From: Clarireedia homoeocarpa
Taxonomy: Eukaryota > Ascomycota > Leotiomycetes > Helotiales > Rutstroemiaceae
Length of the DNA: 54,224 nucleotides
Direction: 5' to 3'
Assembly: GCA_001465935.1 (NCBI GenBank)
Contig: LNKV01000076.1
Span: 1-54,224 of the forward strand
Shown here: positions 10,129-20,648 of the stretch, one piece after another
Position numbering within the stretch: the first letter of the stretch is position 1
Layout of the letters: every line of letters starts with the position of its first letter
The notes under the pieces: model-generated
What the model was told of the DNA's origin: nothing
Databases searched by the model: none
What the model saw: only the letters and a program-made list of their open reading frames with translations
Program-made: the position numbers and the translations under genes

Positions 10129-10506
10129 TCAGGAAGGCTTTATCTTGTGAAATAAACGCAACAGTGTTCTATGTTGTTGTTCAGGTATCTCTGGGATGAT
10201 ATTCACTTGTCTCAGTTTCGATTGGTAGCCATTGCTGAATAAGGAAGAATGAACTTCGGGAGGAAATAGTGCACTCTTACTTCCACTTGATATAGTGAGG
10301 AATAGAACCTGTCGGGGGGAAGGGCAGAATGAATTAATAAAGGCGTATTTAGTGGGCATTTGTAAGTTCATGCTCAACATAGGTATGCTCTTTATGACTG
10401 GGGATAAGCCGATGCTACAACGCGAGTATGCTGGGAAAAGTACACCAGCCACTGGGATTTCGGACAGTATTCTAAATCCCTCACCATAAGATCGGTTGTC
10501 TTCCAT
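10129..10506 (-). CDS. Possible 125-aa single-exon ORF, unknown
   Basis: An ATG-started frame on the minus strand ends near 10129. The translation contains PVAGVLFPAYSRCSIGL and ends LLRLFHKIKPS. No domain, signal peptide or intron supports it. It lies between two plus-strand genes in a head-to-head position with the RasGEF-like gene. It could equally be a chance frame. Confidence 0.25.
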   Translation of the reverse strand: MEDNRSYGEGFRILSEIPVAGVLFPAYSRCSIGLSPVIKSIPMLSMNLQMPTKYAFINSFCPSPRQVLFLTISSGSKSALFPPEVHSSLFSNGYQSKLRQVNIIPEIPEQQHRTLLRLFHKIKPS

Positions 10507-10695
10507 TTTGGTGCAACTCCGTTCTATCTGCTTCTAATATCGAAGGCCAAGAAGGAATCGAGGTCGAATTTAATTGAGCTTCATCATGAAGATTTACTCT
10601 TATGCCATAAATCCTTCTATATATTCACATCTTGTCTAATGTCTGTTACGTTCTGCAGGCATTCCTTCAGTATTATCAAGTCTTATTCTATCCTT

Positions 10696-12535
10696 ATGCA
10701 GTGGACATGTCAGATGTGTTACTTTGGACCATACTGGCGTATTTACGAGTGCGAATGTTGCAAATTCAAGATTTGCCAGGACTGCAAAGCTAAATTCGAT
10801 CCAAGTGATGTAAGCAATACCAACTTATTGTCAGTGTTTCTTGACTGATTTACTGATATCGTCAGTTATAATTATCTTCCCCGAGACGATAAGTATATAG
10901 GCGGGTTGAAGTTTTGGAATATAACTACAAGAACAGGATTCAGTTTGAGATATCACGCTCTACTATCGAAACTGAACATACCTATCTTTCAAACTTCCAT
11001 TTCTCCATACTATCCACCAGATCTGAAGATGTATGGATTGCTCAACTATATGGTTTTCCTTCTTACTCGCAGAACATCGAAGGGAAAGGTTTCCATAAAA
11101 TTCGAGGCTCCGCTTCCTGAGACTTCACCTGATCTTAGGTCGAAGTGGGAAAGTACAGCTGATAATGCACTTCAGTACTTAGAGGATTTCAACCATGTTC
11201 GACTTGTCTGCACATACTTTTACCCGGACAAAGAAATCCTCCGCAAACCACTGTCCAAAAGATCCAAGAACTGGTTAGCTGACTTTTGGAACTTCCTTCT
11301 CGAACGTAAATCTCTCCCTCCCCGTCCTTCGGCAGCAAGTGATACGACGACATCTCAACAAGTAACGAATATTATATGTCTATGCCATCCCGAGACAACA
11401 TCTGATCCAGATTGGGGTAATTCTATCGCTTTCGATATAGAGTCTCATCTGGAACCTAACTCAATCGTGGAAAGAATCGATTTTGAAATCTGGACTGCTT
11501 TCATTCAAATCCCATATACAGCTTGGGTTTGGTTTGCACTTGGTTATAAAGATATTGCGACCAGTTGCTTTCTCGATACAATTTCTACTATCCGCGACAA
11601 ATTTTCCAGGAATTATCGAAAGAATTTCGGTTCTAAGGAGTTGAATAAAGCAGAGTTAGTGATGAAAGTAAGTATTTACACTGATTTAATGAATGGAGAG
11701 TTATTCTAATACGAGGAATTGGCATTATTAAAGATCCGGAATCCTATAGCAAACTGGAGAATATCTCCAAGTTTTCTTCCTCAGGATGCTGTTCAGTGGT
11801 TCCTTCGTCCGATCTTCGATATAGTAGAAAATCCAGGTTTAGATCTCATATCAGTCGTGATCCGACTTGAGATTCTTAATTTGCGTTTCCGAAGAGAATT
11901 TGTAAATATTAACGATGTTAATTGGTCCATGTCTCTATCTACCGATTTCTCGTTTTTGGGCATTCTCGAACAGAAGAATTCGGAGACAGCAGCTAAATCC
12001 CTTATACGAACCGATCTTATCTCCTTCGATCTGAATATTAACGATATTAATAATCTGGACCGGTCTCTGAAAGAAATACGCAAACAATGGGATATACTTC
12101 ATTATGATGTAGTGGATTGTATCACAGTTGATAGGAGATATATCAGCTCTATTGTTAAGATTACAAAAGTAAGTTACTGTGTTTTTCTCTGATACATACA
12201 TTAACTTCCTATAGGATCTATTGTCGTGGCGGAATTACAATTCAGCAACTTCGTTGATCATGGGCCTCCAAATCGTAAAAAATCTCTTGGATGATTTTCC
12301 AGAATTTCTACAGATTATCGATTTATATGGCGGCTACCAGATACAACAATTCAAAAATCCTGGAATTCCATGGATAATTCCTTTGACAGAAGAACTACAC
12401 AACACAAAAATGACTTATATGTTTTGCTTTTCATCATGGATTTCAAATGTTCGAGATAAGGTAGGGTCAGGAAAGATAGACGAAAAGTTACACTTGCAAG
12501 GAGTGGAAGGAGAAAGTTCAAGAGACGGATGCTAA
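10696..12535 (+). CDS. Multi-exon protein with N-terminal Cys-rich finger and degenerate RasGEF-like C-terminus (possibly decayed)
   Basis: Exon 1 (ATG 10696, alternative ATG 10639) encodes a Cys-rich module with CQMC, ECECCKFKICQDC, resembling ZZ-type zinc binding. Downstream exons about 10875-11667, 11716-12168 and 12215-12535 join in phase 0 with canonical introns of 48 and 46 nt. The last two exons carry SWRNYNSATSLIMGLQ and then NPGIPWIIPLTEEL. These match the order of the RasGEF (Cdc25) catalytic domain: the NFxS...GL helix, then the IPFLGxYLxDL segment. RasGEF domains load GTP onto Ras, but the sequence here is divergent. No canonical GT-AG pair joins exon 1 to the first large exon in frame (phase 0 or 1 donors, a phase 2 acceptor), so the model may be broken or incomplete there. 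Family call is inference. Confidence 0.45.
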
Positions 12536-12720
12536 TGAAGGAGTTCATTATTCATCTACACAACGTCTTGGTGGTTTTTTTTTTAAATAGTTGTTCTTGC
12601 TGATGTTAAAGGTTACGTTAAAGTAGGAAGTTTTTGAGATATTCGATTATATCATTGCTCACTTCAGATGTATCGACGTGATCGTAAGCAATTCTTGTAC
12701 TAGTTTGATGAAAAAATTTC

Positions 12721-12801
12721 ATGTATAGGTGTACCTAATTCATCAACCAACTTCTAAAGTTCGAAAATTAGTTGTTCGATGAATTAGTGTACCCACTGGT
12801 G
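12721..12801. repeat. Short MITE of the CACCAGTGGG-ended family
   Basis: The right end, read outward-in, starts CACCAGTGGGTACACTAATT. The left arm (AGGTGTACCTAATTCATC) is its degenerate complement. The arms enclose about 25 bp. The same end sequence, with TGCACTAACTCATT, terminates the 436-bp element at 15746-16181, so the two are related. Confidence 0.65.
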
Positions 12802-13619
12802 CTGCACATAAGTGTTGCCCGCAGCACTGTATGAGGGAAAATAATCGAGACCTTCCTGCGCACCTCTGATCCTGGCCGGGGGACTGAATCTTGTCATTCA
12901 AAGTTAATGATAGACTATTTGCGAGTATATTGCTATTGGACTAGGTGTAACCTTGTTCAGTTAGGGATAGGAAGACACACCTAAGGATTAAATCGGATAT
13001 CCTTGTCGGTGCTGTAATATTCTGTATAGCTGAGACTGCATATGACTTACCAGCCCATTCTATTCTATCAAAGGGAGCATGATTGTTAATTGTCAGTGGA
13101 AGGGGATATCCCTCCCTCAGTTATTACGAAAGAGCACAAGGTTCAGAAGAATACTGGAGATCGGACCCAATCAAACTTTTTCATATACAAAATTATTGGC
13201 CTAGAGATTGCATTTCACGGCCAGATGTACTTAAATTGGCGCGATATATACATCCAGATACGAGTCATTGCATGAATAATGGAGAACTGATGATAATTAT
13301 CCGGCAAGAAGAAACTTTCAGTGGCGGCTAATGTCACTTCCTGTTTTGCTTTTCTCTGTTCCACCTTCACCATAGGACAATACTTGTCGATTTTCGATTG
13401 GAATTGGAGGGAATCAATGCAATATGATAGTAACCGCAATTCGCCACTTCTTGGGTCTCCTCACATCCACAAGCCTGAGCATTCTATCCCAATCACTTGC
13501 ACCCTCACCAAAGATAAGATAGAGAAGAAGCTTATAGCACGTAAGTTCCACTCCAAGGTACTATCCAACAATGCTTCTTCTTCCACATCATTTATCTTTC
13601 TCTTTTTGAGCAGCAGTTA
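12802..13619. other. Region without a supportable gene
   Basis: Contains overlapping short frames (13083-13331, 13321-13620) with no recognisable domain and no clean ATG-to-stop model. A GTAAGT donor near 13543 and a run ending TTTGAGCAG near 13612 look like an intron, but the flanking phases do not fit the downstream ATG at 13620. It may be the decayed 5' part of the next ORF. Confidence 0.3.
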
Positions 13620-14273
13620 ATGGAACTTATTAATATACAACCCGAAACAAGGAAAACCCCTTTAAATAAGATGTCAAGCATAATTTCTATCGGGGGGATC
13701 AAAGAGTTGTTGTTATCGCATAAACTCCTCGAGCTAGGAACGACATGAAAATCTATCGTCAACTCCATCGCAAACTCCTTCATCAACGAATTTACGACTA
13801 TCATAAGTAATAATAATCAAGTCTTTGATCAAATCGAGCTAGCAAGACGTGATAGCAAAACCCAATTTGAAATCAACTTGTGCATTAGTGGGATTATTAG
13901 GAATGCTGTGGGAAAAGAGATAATCAAGAATTTAGTAGAGGAGGAATGGGACTTTACAGAGCGACCGATTGCATTGCTTGAGAACTTGTCGGTACAAAAG
14001 ATAGATTCTGCTAAGGTGGCTTTTACAACTTGGAAATTACTCGCGGCGTTCTCTACAGTATTTCAAAATTCTGTATCAGAGCACCAACAGAGTTTGATGC
14101 AATTAGAAACGGGGGAGATTTCTACAATCAGGGATTCTATCGATAGGACTCAAACGCTATTGGATATTTTAAACGCACTCAAACTTACAGTACACGAAGC
14201 ACTTAAGGCCAAAGAACTGTTCTACAAATTGAAGAGGGAATCACAATTACTCGCCGAGCGGCTAGCATCGTAA
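13620..14273 (+). pseudogene. Helical hypothetical protein with one in-frame TGA
   Basis: From ATG 13620 the frame runs 217 codons to TAA, broken only by TGA at 13746-13748. Beyond the stop the protein is Leu/Ile/Glu-rich and mostly helical, with FTERPIALLENLSVQK and ALKAKELFYKLKRES near the end. No domain recognised. The TGA could be a mutated Arg codon (CGA to TGA). An intron spanning it cannot be excluded, but no good donor and acceptor pair is obvious. It ends 38 nt before the next ATG. Confidence 0.4.
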
Positions 14274-14310
14274 GTTATAGATTATATGATATATATATAA
14301 GACTCGACTA

Positions 14311-15042
14311 ATGAACCGGTCCAACATAAGAGCGAAACTACGATTGGTTCTTGGAAAACCATCCACGGATTGTTGCCATTGGAATCGTCTTCCACCTGAA
14401 ATTCGGGAAATGATATTCAAAGAGGCTTTCCGACTTGTTTTACCAAAGACCATGGAAAGACTTGCAATGTTGGATCCTATACTTCGAACCTGGATGCTCA
14501 ACAAACATACTCTGCAACATACTGAATACGTCTTTTATCGACACTTCAAAAACTGCAACTTTTCCTTCGTACGACCATTCGATATATCACATCCGCAGAT
14601 GCATATTATGACATCCATTACAATTGATTGGCGATACAACTCTATCAAAGCCAGTGAATCGCTCGATTATAGCTATAAGCAAGTATTAAAATCAGATCAT
14701 TTACAGTGGTTGATACATTTGAGGCATTACACTGCACTACAAAAGCTAAGCATCTTCACTGGAATGCAACAAAAAGTTAGTGAAGAGCACTTGATGGATT
14801 TGCCTTCCTTCAGTCTGCCGTCGTCGTTAAGAGAACTTGAAATCGTTTACGGATGGGGAGAAGGCAGCCGCCAATGCAGCAGTGAAGGGCATAAAACAAT
14901 GTATGAAAAGGGGAATCAAACATATACGAGGTTGAGTGAGTTTTTAACTCAACATTTAAGTTCGTGGACTAGAATCAATATGTCTACCTCGGTTAAACAA
15001 AAAATAGTACTTTCTCAATATCCTAATAACGAAGCTCCGTAG
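14311..15042 (+). CDS. F-box/2EXR-like protein, 243 aa
   Basis: Single-exon frame from ATG to TAG. Residues about 24-40 read WNRLPPEIREMIFKEAF, matching the short N-terminal motif (LPxEIRxxIwexa) of fungal 2EXR and F-box-like proteins, which often serve as substrate adaptors or have unknown roles. The remainder has no repeats I can name; TALQKLSIF and SSLRELEIVYGWGEG look like leucine-rich-repeat-type strands. The C-terminus (SEFLTQHLSSWTRIN) is typical of short members. No RIP-type stops, so probably intact. Confidence 0.6.
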   Translation: MNRSNIRAKLRLVLGKPSTDCCHWNRLPPEIREMIFKEAFRLVLPKTMERLAMLDPILRTWMLNKHTLQHTEYVFYRHFKNCNFSFVRPFDISHPQMHIMTSITIDWRYNSIKASESLDYSYKQVLKSDHLQWLIHLRHYTALQKLSIFTGMQQKVSEEHLMDLPSFSLPSSLRELEIVYGWGEGSRQCSSEGHKTMYEKGNQTYTRLSEFLTQHLSSWTRINMSTSVKQKIVLSQYPNNEAP

Positions 15043-15205
15043 AGATAGGATGTGTCGGTGGAGGTACATAGTAGTAGTACAAAAGGGATTAGAGAGGGGA
15101 ACAAAAAAGTTAACAGCTGCTGTACGACCGTATGTCGAGGGAGGAAATCGGGATGATAGACAAGAATTGTGCTTGGAAAAGATCCAATATCTCCTTATGT
15201 GATAC

Positions 15206-15435
15206 TGTGAGATTCTGAGCTGAGAATACATGTAAATTGATTTATCTGAAGAACTAATTTACAGAGAAAGGAAGAGGGTTTATATCCTCAATGAGTGGCA
15301 AAACATAGAAAGTACTAGAAATGTGAATTACGAAGCAGTGGTGCCATCATGGAGCCTGTGGAGCCCTGGGTGGAGCCATGCCATAATGTCGATCTGCGAG
15401 GATTTCCGAATGCCCTCATTTTCACAGATACAGTG
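15206..15435 (+). repeat. Dispersed repeat, copy A, leading into a truncated OrsD-like ORF
   Basis: Starts TGTGAGATTCTGAGCTGA and is about 90% identical by eye to 41190-41420. A third, more diverged copy begins at 53320. It contains a TATA-like GGTTTATATCC, so it resembles an LTR or promoter region. It runs into an ATG at 15350 giving MEPVEPWVEPCHNVD, then PNALIFTDT, and the similarity stops. Only about 47 codons remain before a TAA. Confidence 0.65.
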
Positions 15436-15745
15436 GTGCTACAAATTGAAGTCCTGCCAACAGTTGGGTGGAAGTAAAACTTTTTACATGTTTTTTATTT
15501 CCTAGTTCTTATATATTGTTGTTCCGCAGGAGTTAGGCCGCGACTTAACTTTGACAGTTCTCAAATCAGATTCTTTGTTCACTGATCGTATGGAGGTATC
15601 ATAATGCCAAGTTCTGCTCATGATACGAGGAACGAAGTCGTCAGCAATAGATCTGCTGAGTGTCTTTCATTTTCTAAATCTAGTTTTCCAAGTTAAATAA
15701 ATTTGCTATGCTAATTGCTATGCTAATTTATTAAACAATGGAATT

Positions 15746-15957
15746 CACCAGGAGGTGCACTAACTCATTCTACACTTGTCCAAAACACACCAAAATTCGA
15801 GCACGTTGAATATCTATTAAAAATCCACTTTTTGAAATTTCAAGCTAAAAGCTGAATGATATAACTTTTTATTCTGAATTGATTTAGAGTAGATTTTGTA
15901 AGATTTTTCAAAATTTTTATTTATAAACTTATTCGAAAATGAAAATTTCGCTCTAAC

Positions 15958-15995
<38 letters not shown>

Positions 15996-16181
15996 CTATT
16001 TTTAGGAATTAAATTTCGTAAAAATTTTGAAATGCTCTTTAATACTAGATTAGAAGAATCTATAAGTATAAAATCAGAATCCCAAAATCTGAGACTTTAC
16101 TAAATATTTGAAGCTGGTAAACTTGGTGAGATTTGGGCGGTTACGGCTCGAGTGTAGAATGAGTTAGTGCACCCACTGGTG
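15746..16181. repeat. 436-bp MITE with 31-bp terminal inverted repeats
   Basis: The left end begins CACCAGGAGGTGCACTAACT. The right end, reversed, begins CACCAGTGGGTGCACTAACT. The arms match for 31 bp with two mismatches. ATT is present on both flanks and may be a 3-bp target duplication. The interior is very AT-rich, non-coding and includes an A-run of about 34 bases (15959-15992). Relatives of the end occur at 12721-12801. Confidence 0.8.
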
Positions 16182-16768
16182 ATTGGACCTCAAAAGCTTA
16201 CATCACTTTGGGAAAAGCGGTGTAACCTAACCCGGCTTCAGTACAAGAAAATAAGACATATAAGAGAGAGGAAGATTGCGAACTGTCATGCCTGAAGACT
16301 TTGGGCTCAATTGCTCAGCAAGCAACAGTTATGCCCTCGCATATCCACCCTGGTCAATCCTCGCATATCAACCCGGCTCACGCATATTAACCATGGTCAT
16401 GTAAGTAAGTAAGTAAGTGTCACATCATCTGGATTCGTACCCTCCTAACTCCTCTCATCTTATCTGTCCTCTAAACCGCGGAAGAGTACTGCCATAGAGA
16501 CGAAGCGCAGTGGTATCGTATGCAGCTGATTGCAAGTGGAGACAGTCTGAGTATAAGCACGGAGCGGGGTTGTATCCAACTTCAACCCTTTGTAATCATC
16601 GTATAATAGGATAGCAGAAATGAAATTCAATTGATGCAGGGGGGAATTAAGCTGTTGAAATCTGACACCTAGGATCCTACTATGCTGTGCATTCCAGTAA
16701 TCAAGAAGCCGTTCAAAAGAGGTATCTAAACTCAGTGTGCTTTTCTGCAACGCCTGCTTAAGCCCAGC
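16182..16768. other. Non-coding stretch before a transposase remnant
   Basis: Contains a short (GTAA)n run near 16400 and repeated CGCATATxAACC phrases around 16335-16392. The minus-strand frame at 16460-16750 has no support. Part of it may be decayed pogo element sequence. Confidence 0.35.
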
Positions 16769-17948
16769 ATGGCATCCTTCAATCGGAGACGTGGTAAAAT
16801 GGCCAAAATATCGTACTTGTCACTTGACGCAAACCCAGCGCATATCAACGGACGGGCCAACCTCAGTCAGCCGGGCCCAGCCACAGCCGCAACCACGTCT
16901 GCATCCATATCAACATCTGAGCCAGCTCTATCTCCAGCTGACGCTTTTGCACATGATGATGTGAAACAGGCCTAGAAGAAGCTCAATGTAACTCGTGTAG
17001 TTATCCCATCCGGTCTAACTTTCCTACTCCAAGTTCTTGATATTATCATGAACAAGCTGATGAACGATTACATTTGCGACGAAGAACGAGAATGGCTCCG
17101 AGATTGACAAAACGCAGATGCATTTTGGAAAGGGAAACATACCACACCAGAACGCCGTTGCCTGTTGATATTTTGGTAGGGACTACATATGACAGGTATC
17201 ATGAGCAACACTCGGATCTGCTCGTCCAGTGCTTTAAGAGAGTTGGATTATCGCTGAACCCGAACGGATAGGAGGATCATAGGTTGAAAATAGATGGCTT
17301 CCCACAATTGGCTCCATATCTTAAGGATTACAATCAGGAGTTTCACGAGCCTGGAACCAAAGAATGTCCAATCCAAATCGACAAGACCGATTTTGTGTGG
17401 GATGCAACCAATGATAGCTCCATCCATCCCAGCAATGATGACACCAGTGACTCTGATTGCTCAGAGGAGTATGAGGATGGTTTGGATAGCACGTTAAAGA
17501 AAGTCCGCAGTACACCGGTTGCGACAACACAAGATACCCCCTCTCCCCCCCCAAACCGGAGACCAAGCCGCAGCCCAGAAAAACGTTGCTCCGCCGATGA
17601 ACATCGTGGTTCGAGAGGACGACCAAGAAGATCAAGGGGACGGGGACTGGAAACGTGGAACCTGGTAGAGCAGTCCCAAGTGGGGTACGGAGGGGACAAA
17701 TTCAATCTAGAGGTAGTCGCGGTATGGCTGGAGGTGCAGTAGGTAGCAGTGCAGGTGGCAGGGGACGCCGGGAAGAGAGTTCAAGAGGGACTCAGATGAC
17801 TATTGCTGAGAGAAGTGGTAGTGGGAGAGGAGGGAGTATGAGGCATCCTGGCAGTGTCAGACGTGGGACAGGGGGGTAACCAGCCAAATAAACTTGAAGG
17901 TGCTGGAACGGGCGGAGATCCTTTGGATTTAACTGCGGATAACTAATG
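16769..17948 (+). pseudogene. pogo/Tigger-type transposase remnant (DDE_1), several stops and frameshifts
   Basis: The recognisable core is RVVIPSGLTFLLQVLDIIMN followed by KLMNDYICDEEREWL, equivalent to the conserved V-I-P-G-G-T-S-x-L-Q-P-L-D-V-x-x-N-K-P-F segment after the second catalytic Asp in pogo-family DDE transposases. Further along, in another frame, LVQCFKRVGLSLNPNG matches the usual C-terminal motif before the acidic and Arg-rich tail (residues after about 17400). In-frame TAG/TGA codons at expected Trp or Leu sites and at least one frameshift make it inactive. The N-terminal DNA-binding domain and first catalytic acid are not visible. Terminal repeats not found. Confidence 0.65.
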
Positions 17949-18330
17949 TTTGTCCATTGCGAGATTTTCTCGACAAGATATGCCTAGTAGGACAAGATAA
18001 ATGCAACTTTACAGAAGTTTATTTGGTAGAATAAAGATAATGATTGTATGATCTTTGATTTATTCTCTTTCATTTACAATTGAAACTGAGGAGAGCTAAG
18101 GAGTTAGAGGAGGAAACTAATGTCCGAATTTAAAAATTCGGTGCGTGCAACAGCTCTATTTGGCCTAGCACCCTACTCCGTAACCCATTTTGGACGAACA
18201 TCAGGTGCTCTTATTGGCTGAATCGAGGGCTAGCGCTGCAGGGCAAACCCAGAAGACTATTGAACCCAAAGAACTATAGGCTGAAGAAAGAAATGCATTG
18301 ATAAATGCCACCTGAACTGAGCCCGTAAAT
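17949..18330. other. Non-coding stretch with a short 19-bp direct repeat at its end
   Basis: No gene. Just downstream, at 18331-18349 and 18350-18368, two copies of ATGTGACGAG(T)... precede the LTR start, and the third occurrence is the LTR terminus itself. Otherwise unremarkable. Confidence 0.4.
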
Positions 18331-18369
18331 ATGTGACGAGTCAAGTATAATGTGACGAGTAAAGTACAA

Positions 18370-18733
18370 TGTTACGACCAGACGACATGAGACCGTGGGA
18401 ACGTTAGGCTCAGGGATTGGAATAGCCAATCACAGTGGAATCCCACATTGGAAGTCATATGTTGTCCAGTGGTACCAGTGGTATTAGTGATTTAGAATCG
18501 CTGGAACAACTGGAACAACTGGTACAGTGAGAACGAAGGTCTATATAAGCAGAATGTATTTCCTTAGTACATGGAGCTTCGTGCTCAACTCAAATAGTAA
18601 TTTCATTACTTAGTTACTACTCGAGACGATCGGATCAATTGTTTAACCTTAATAATCCCCTGCTTGACTGCTTCAATACACAACCCTGCGTATTCCTACC
18701 ACTTCCACGTGACTAGGAAATCGACGACGTAAC
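18370..18733 (+). mobile_element. Probable solo LTR of a gypsy-type retrotransposon
   Basis: Begins TGTTACGACCAGACGAC and ends GACGACGTAAC, giving the short inverted ends (TGTTAC/GTAAC) typical of LTRs. A TATA box (CTATATAAGC) sits near 18542. No internal Gag or Pol sequence follows on either side. Helicase-derived coding sequence begins immediately after the right end. No 5-bp target duplication was found, which fits recombination or truncation rather than clean insertion. Confidence 0.5.
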
Positions 18734-19014
18734 GCAGTTGAGGAGTTAATACGCCTAATGAAGAAACAATGGTATGAAGAAGTCACAGTAGGGGAGATTA
18801 CCGCTATCAAGGCTGCGATGGTTAGTGGTCCTCAGGGCATTGCGACTCATTCGGGTCATTGGTATAACTGCGAGAATGAACATCCCGTAAGTTCGTATTG
18901 GGTCGGTACTGTTGACAACTGCTAATTTCTGGCCAGTTTGCAATTGGCGAGTGTGGGATGCCAATTAGGTGGAGGAGTGACTCGTGCAATGAACATGGAA
19001 AACTAGGGTATTAA
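18734..19014 (+). pseudogene. C-terminal RZ-type zinc finger fragment of a ZNFX1/NFX1-like helicase
   Basis: Two exons (to 18886, and 18937-19014) with a 50-nt GTAAGT...GGCCAG intron in phase 0 encode VEELIRLMKKQWYEEV, then AAMVSGPQGIATHSGHWYNC and FAIGECGMPI. HWYNCxNxHPFxIGECG is the hallmark of the RZ finger at the C-terminus of ZNFX1-type helicases, RNA-surveillance and heterochromatin factors. The last zinc ligands are replaced by an unrelated tail (RWRSDSCNEHGKLGY). The coding frame starts directly at the solo LTR end, so everything upstream, including the helicase core, is missing here. Confidence 0.7.
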
Positions 19015-19370
19015 ACCGAGATGTGCGGGAAATTATGAAAAGAGGAGTGTAGCCCTGATCCACCTTTTGTTTCAAAATAAAATAGATTTGAACAGAAGTT
19101 TCATTTGAAAATTTTGAAGATGTTTTATACTCTCCCTACCCTTTTCTCGGCGTACTAACAAGCCCTAAGCAGTAGTTCTGATATTAATTAACATTAGTTC
19201 CCGCCCCCTACTGTCCGCTGCCTACTGCCCGCTCCTAGTACTCCCAGCTCCCAGTACTCCCCCGTTGAGCCCATAACAACAACTGCTTAGATTTGTGTTC
19301 GCTCCTCATCTTTCCGAAATGAAAATAATGAAATGTAAATTGTCTCCGAACGAAGCCTCGTCAACGCCCT
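19015..19370. other. Intergenic, no gene
   Basis: AT-rich then C/T-rich, with short repeats of CCGCTCC(T) and CCCAGTACTCC near 19200-19262. It is the 3' flank of both the finger fragment and the convergent RRM gene. Confidence 0.4.
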
Positions 19371-20648
19371 CTAGCGCCAACTCCTCATCTGTCGGAAATC
19401 TCCACGATCCGAGGGCAATACTTTAATAGGACTGCACGGATCCCGACTGTACCAAACACGGTACCCCGCATCCGGCGCCTTCTGATCGAAAAATTGTCTA
19501 AAACATTTCACCGCCGACTCACTCTGCGCTCTAATCGACGAGAACGCCAACTCCACAACTCTATACCCGTCATGTTCGACCCACTCCTTCGAAGACACAA
19601 GCTGGAAAGCAAATTGCGTGCTAAAAAACCGCGTCAAGATCGCAACTGAGATAGCTTGTGGCGGTCCTTTCATTCGAATGACTCGCGACATCTTCTCATA
19701 TCGATCTTCTGTTGAGCTGACTCTGTCTCGATTCCAGAACGCTTCGATGTGTTGTCCGCGGATGTGGAGACCTCGCGGTGAACGTGCATCCGAGATGTAT
19801 GATTCTGCGGCTGCGCGGGTGACGAATACAAGTCGTGCTGCCGCGTGAGCGTGGATGCCTTCGACGGCGGGGTTGAGATGGAAACTGAGGACTTTGCCAT
19901 GAGTGATGATCTGGAATATCTCGTACAGCGTCGTATTGCTATCGATGCGGTAGATGCGGACGGCGCAGTTTTCGTCGCTTGGGCACACAGCGTTGCGCAA
20001 GTCGAAGTCGGTGATTTCCCCTTTGTAGTTAGGGTTAATGAAAATGCCCACTTCGTTGACTTTGCGAGCTCGGTCGGGACTCATTGTGCGGCGTCCGCCG
20101 CTGAGAATACAGGAAGGGATGAAAGGGGCAGAGGAGGAGCGGCTGTGGGTTGAAGTGTGCTTAATATTTATATTCTGTGAATCAATGTCCGGTTTTTGAC
20201 CTTTTTTGGACCGTCGTTGTTCTACATGAAGGTTTGGGGAAGACAAATCCAAAGCCGAGGCTGCCTCAACTCGATGTAAATCTTTGATACTATTTTCGAA
20301 TCCTTTAGAATGATATCCATAACTTCCACCATGAAATCGAAGGTTTCTGGTTTGCCCTGATTTCGTATATCCCATGTCGAAGATTTCTCCATAGTTATTC
20401 TGTACTACTAGTTATTAGTTATGTTGGTGACCTTACCAAAAGAACTTACTTTGTAATGTACACGGCATTTGAGATATAAGCTTCATGTTGAATGTGCTCG
20501 AAGAGTGTCCTACCGCTACAGGAGTTGTAGAGACCGCCAGAGTAAAACCTCTGTCAATCAAGCCATCGTCACCATCTCCATTCTCATTTGCAAGAACTGT
20601 CTGCCTTGCACGCTTCAAAGCTCCATCCCAAGTACACTCATTCTCCAT
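19371..20648 (-). CDS. RRM-domain RNA-binding protein, two exons, 410 aa
   Basis: Start ATG at 20648-20646 (MENECTWDGALKRARQ). The 45-nt intron 20449-20405 has donor GTAAGT and acceptor ACTAGTAG; this acceptor is the one that avoids a stop. The joined frame is 1233 nt. An RNA recognition motif is visible around residues 205-285: CAVRIYRIDSNTTLYEIF as strand 1 and helix 1, HAAARLVFVTRAAAESYI as strand 3 (RNP1-like), and GLHIRGQHIEAFWNRDRV as the last strand. The N-terminal third is low-complexity and Ser/Lys-rich. A second, weaker RRM-like fold may follow (AILTRFFSTQFAFQLVSS). RRM proteins bind single-stranded RNA. Frame is clean. Confidence 0.65.
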
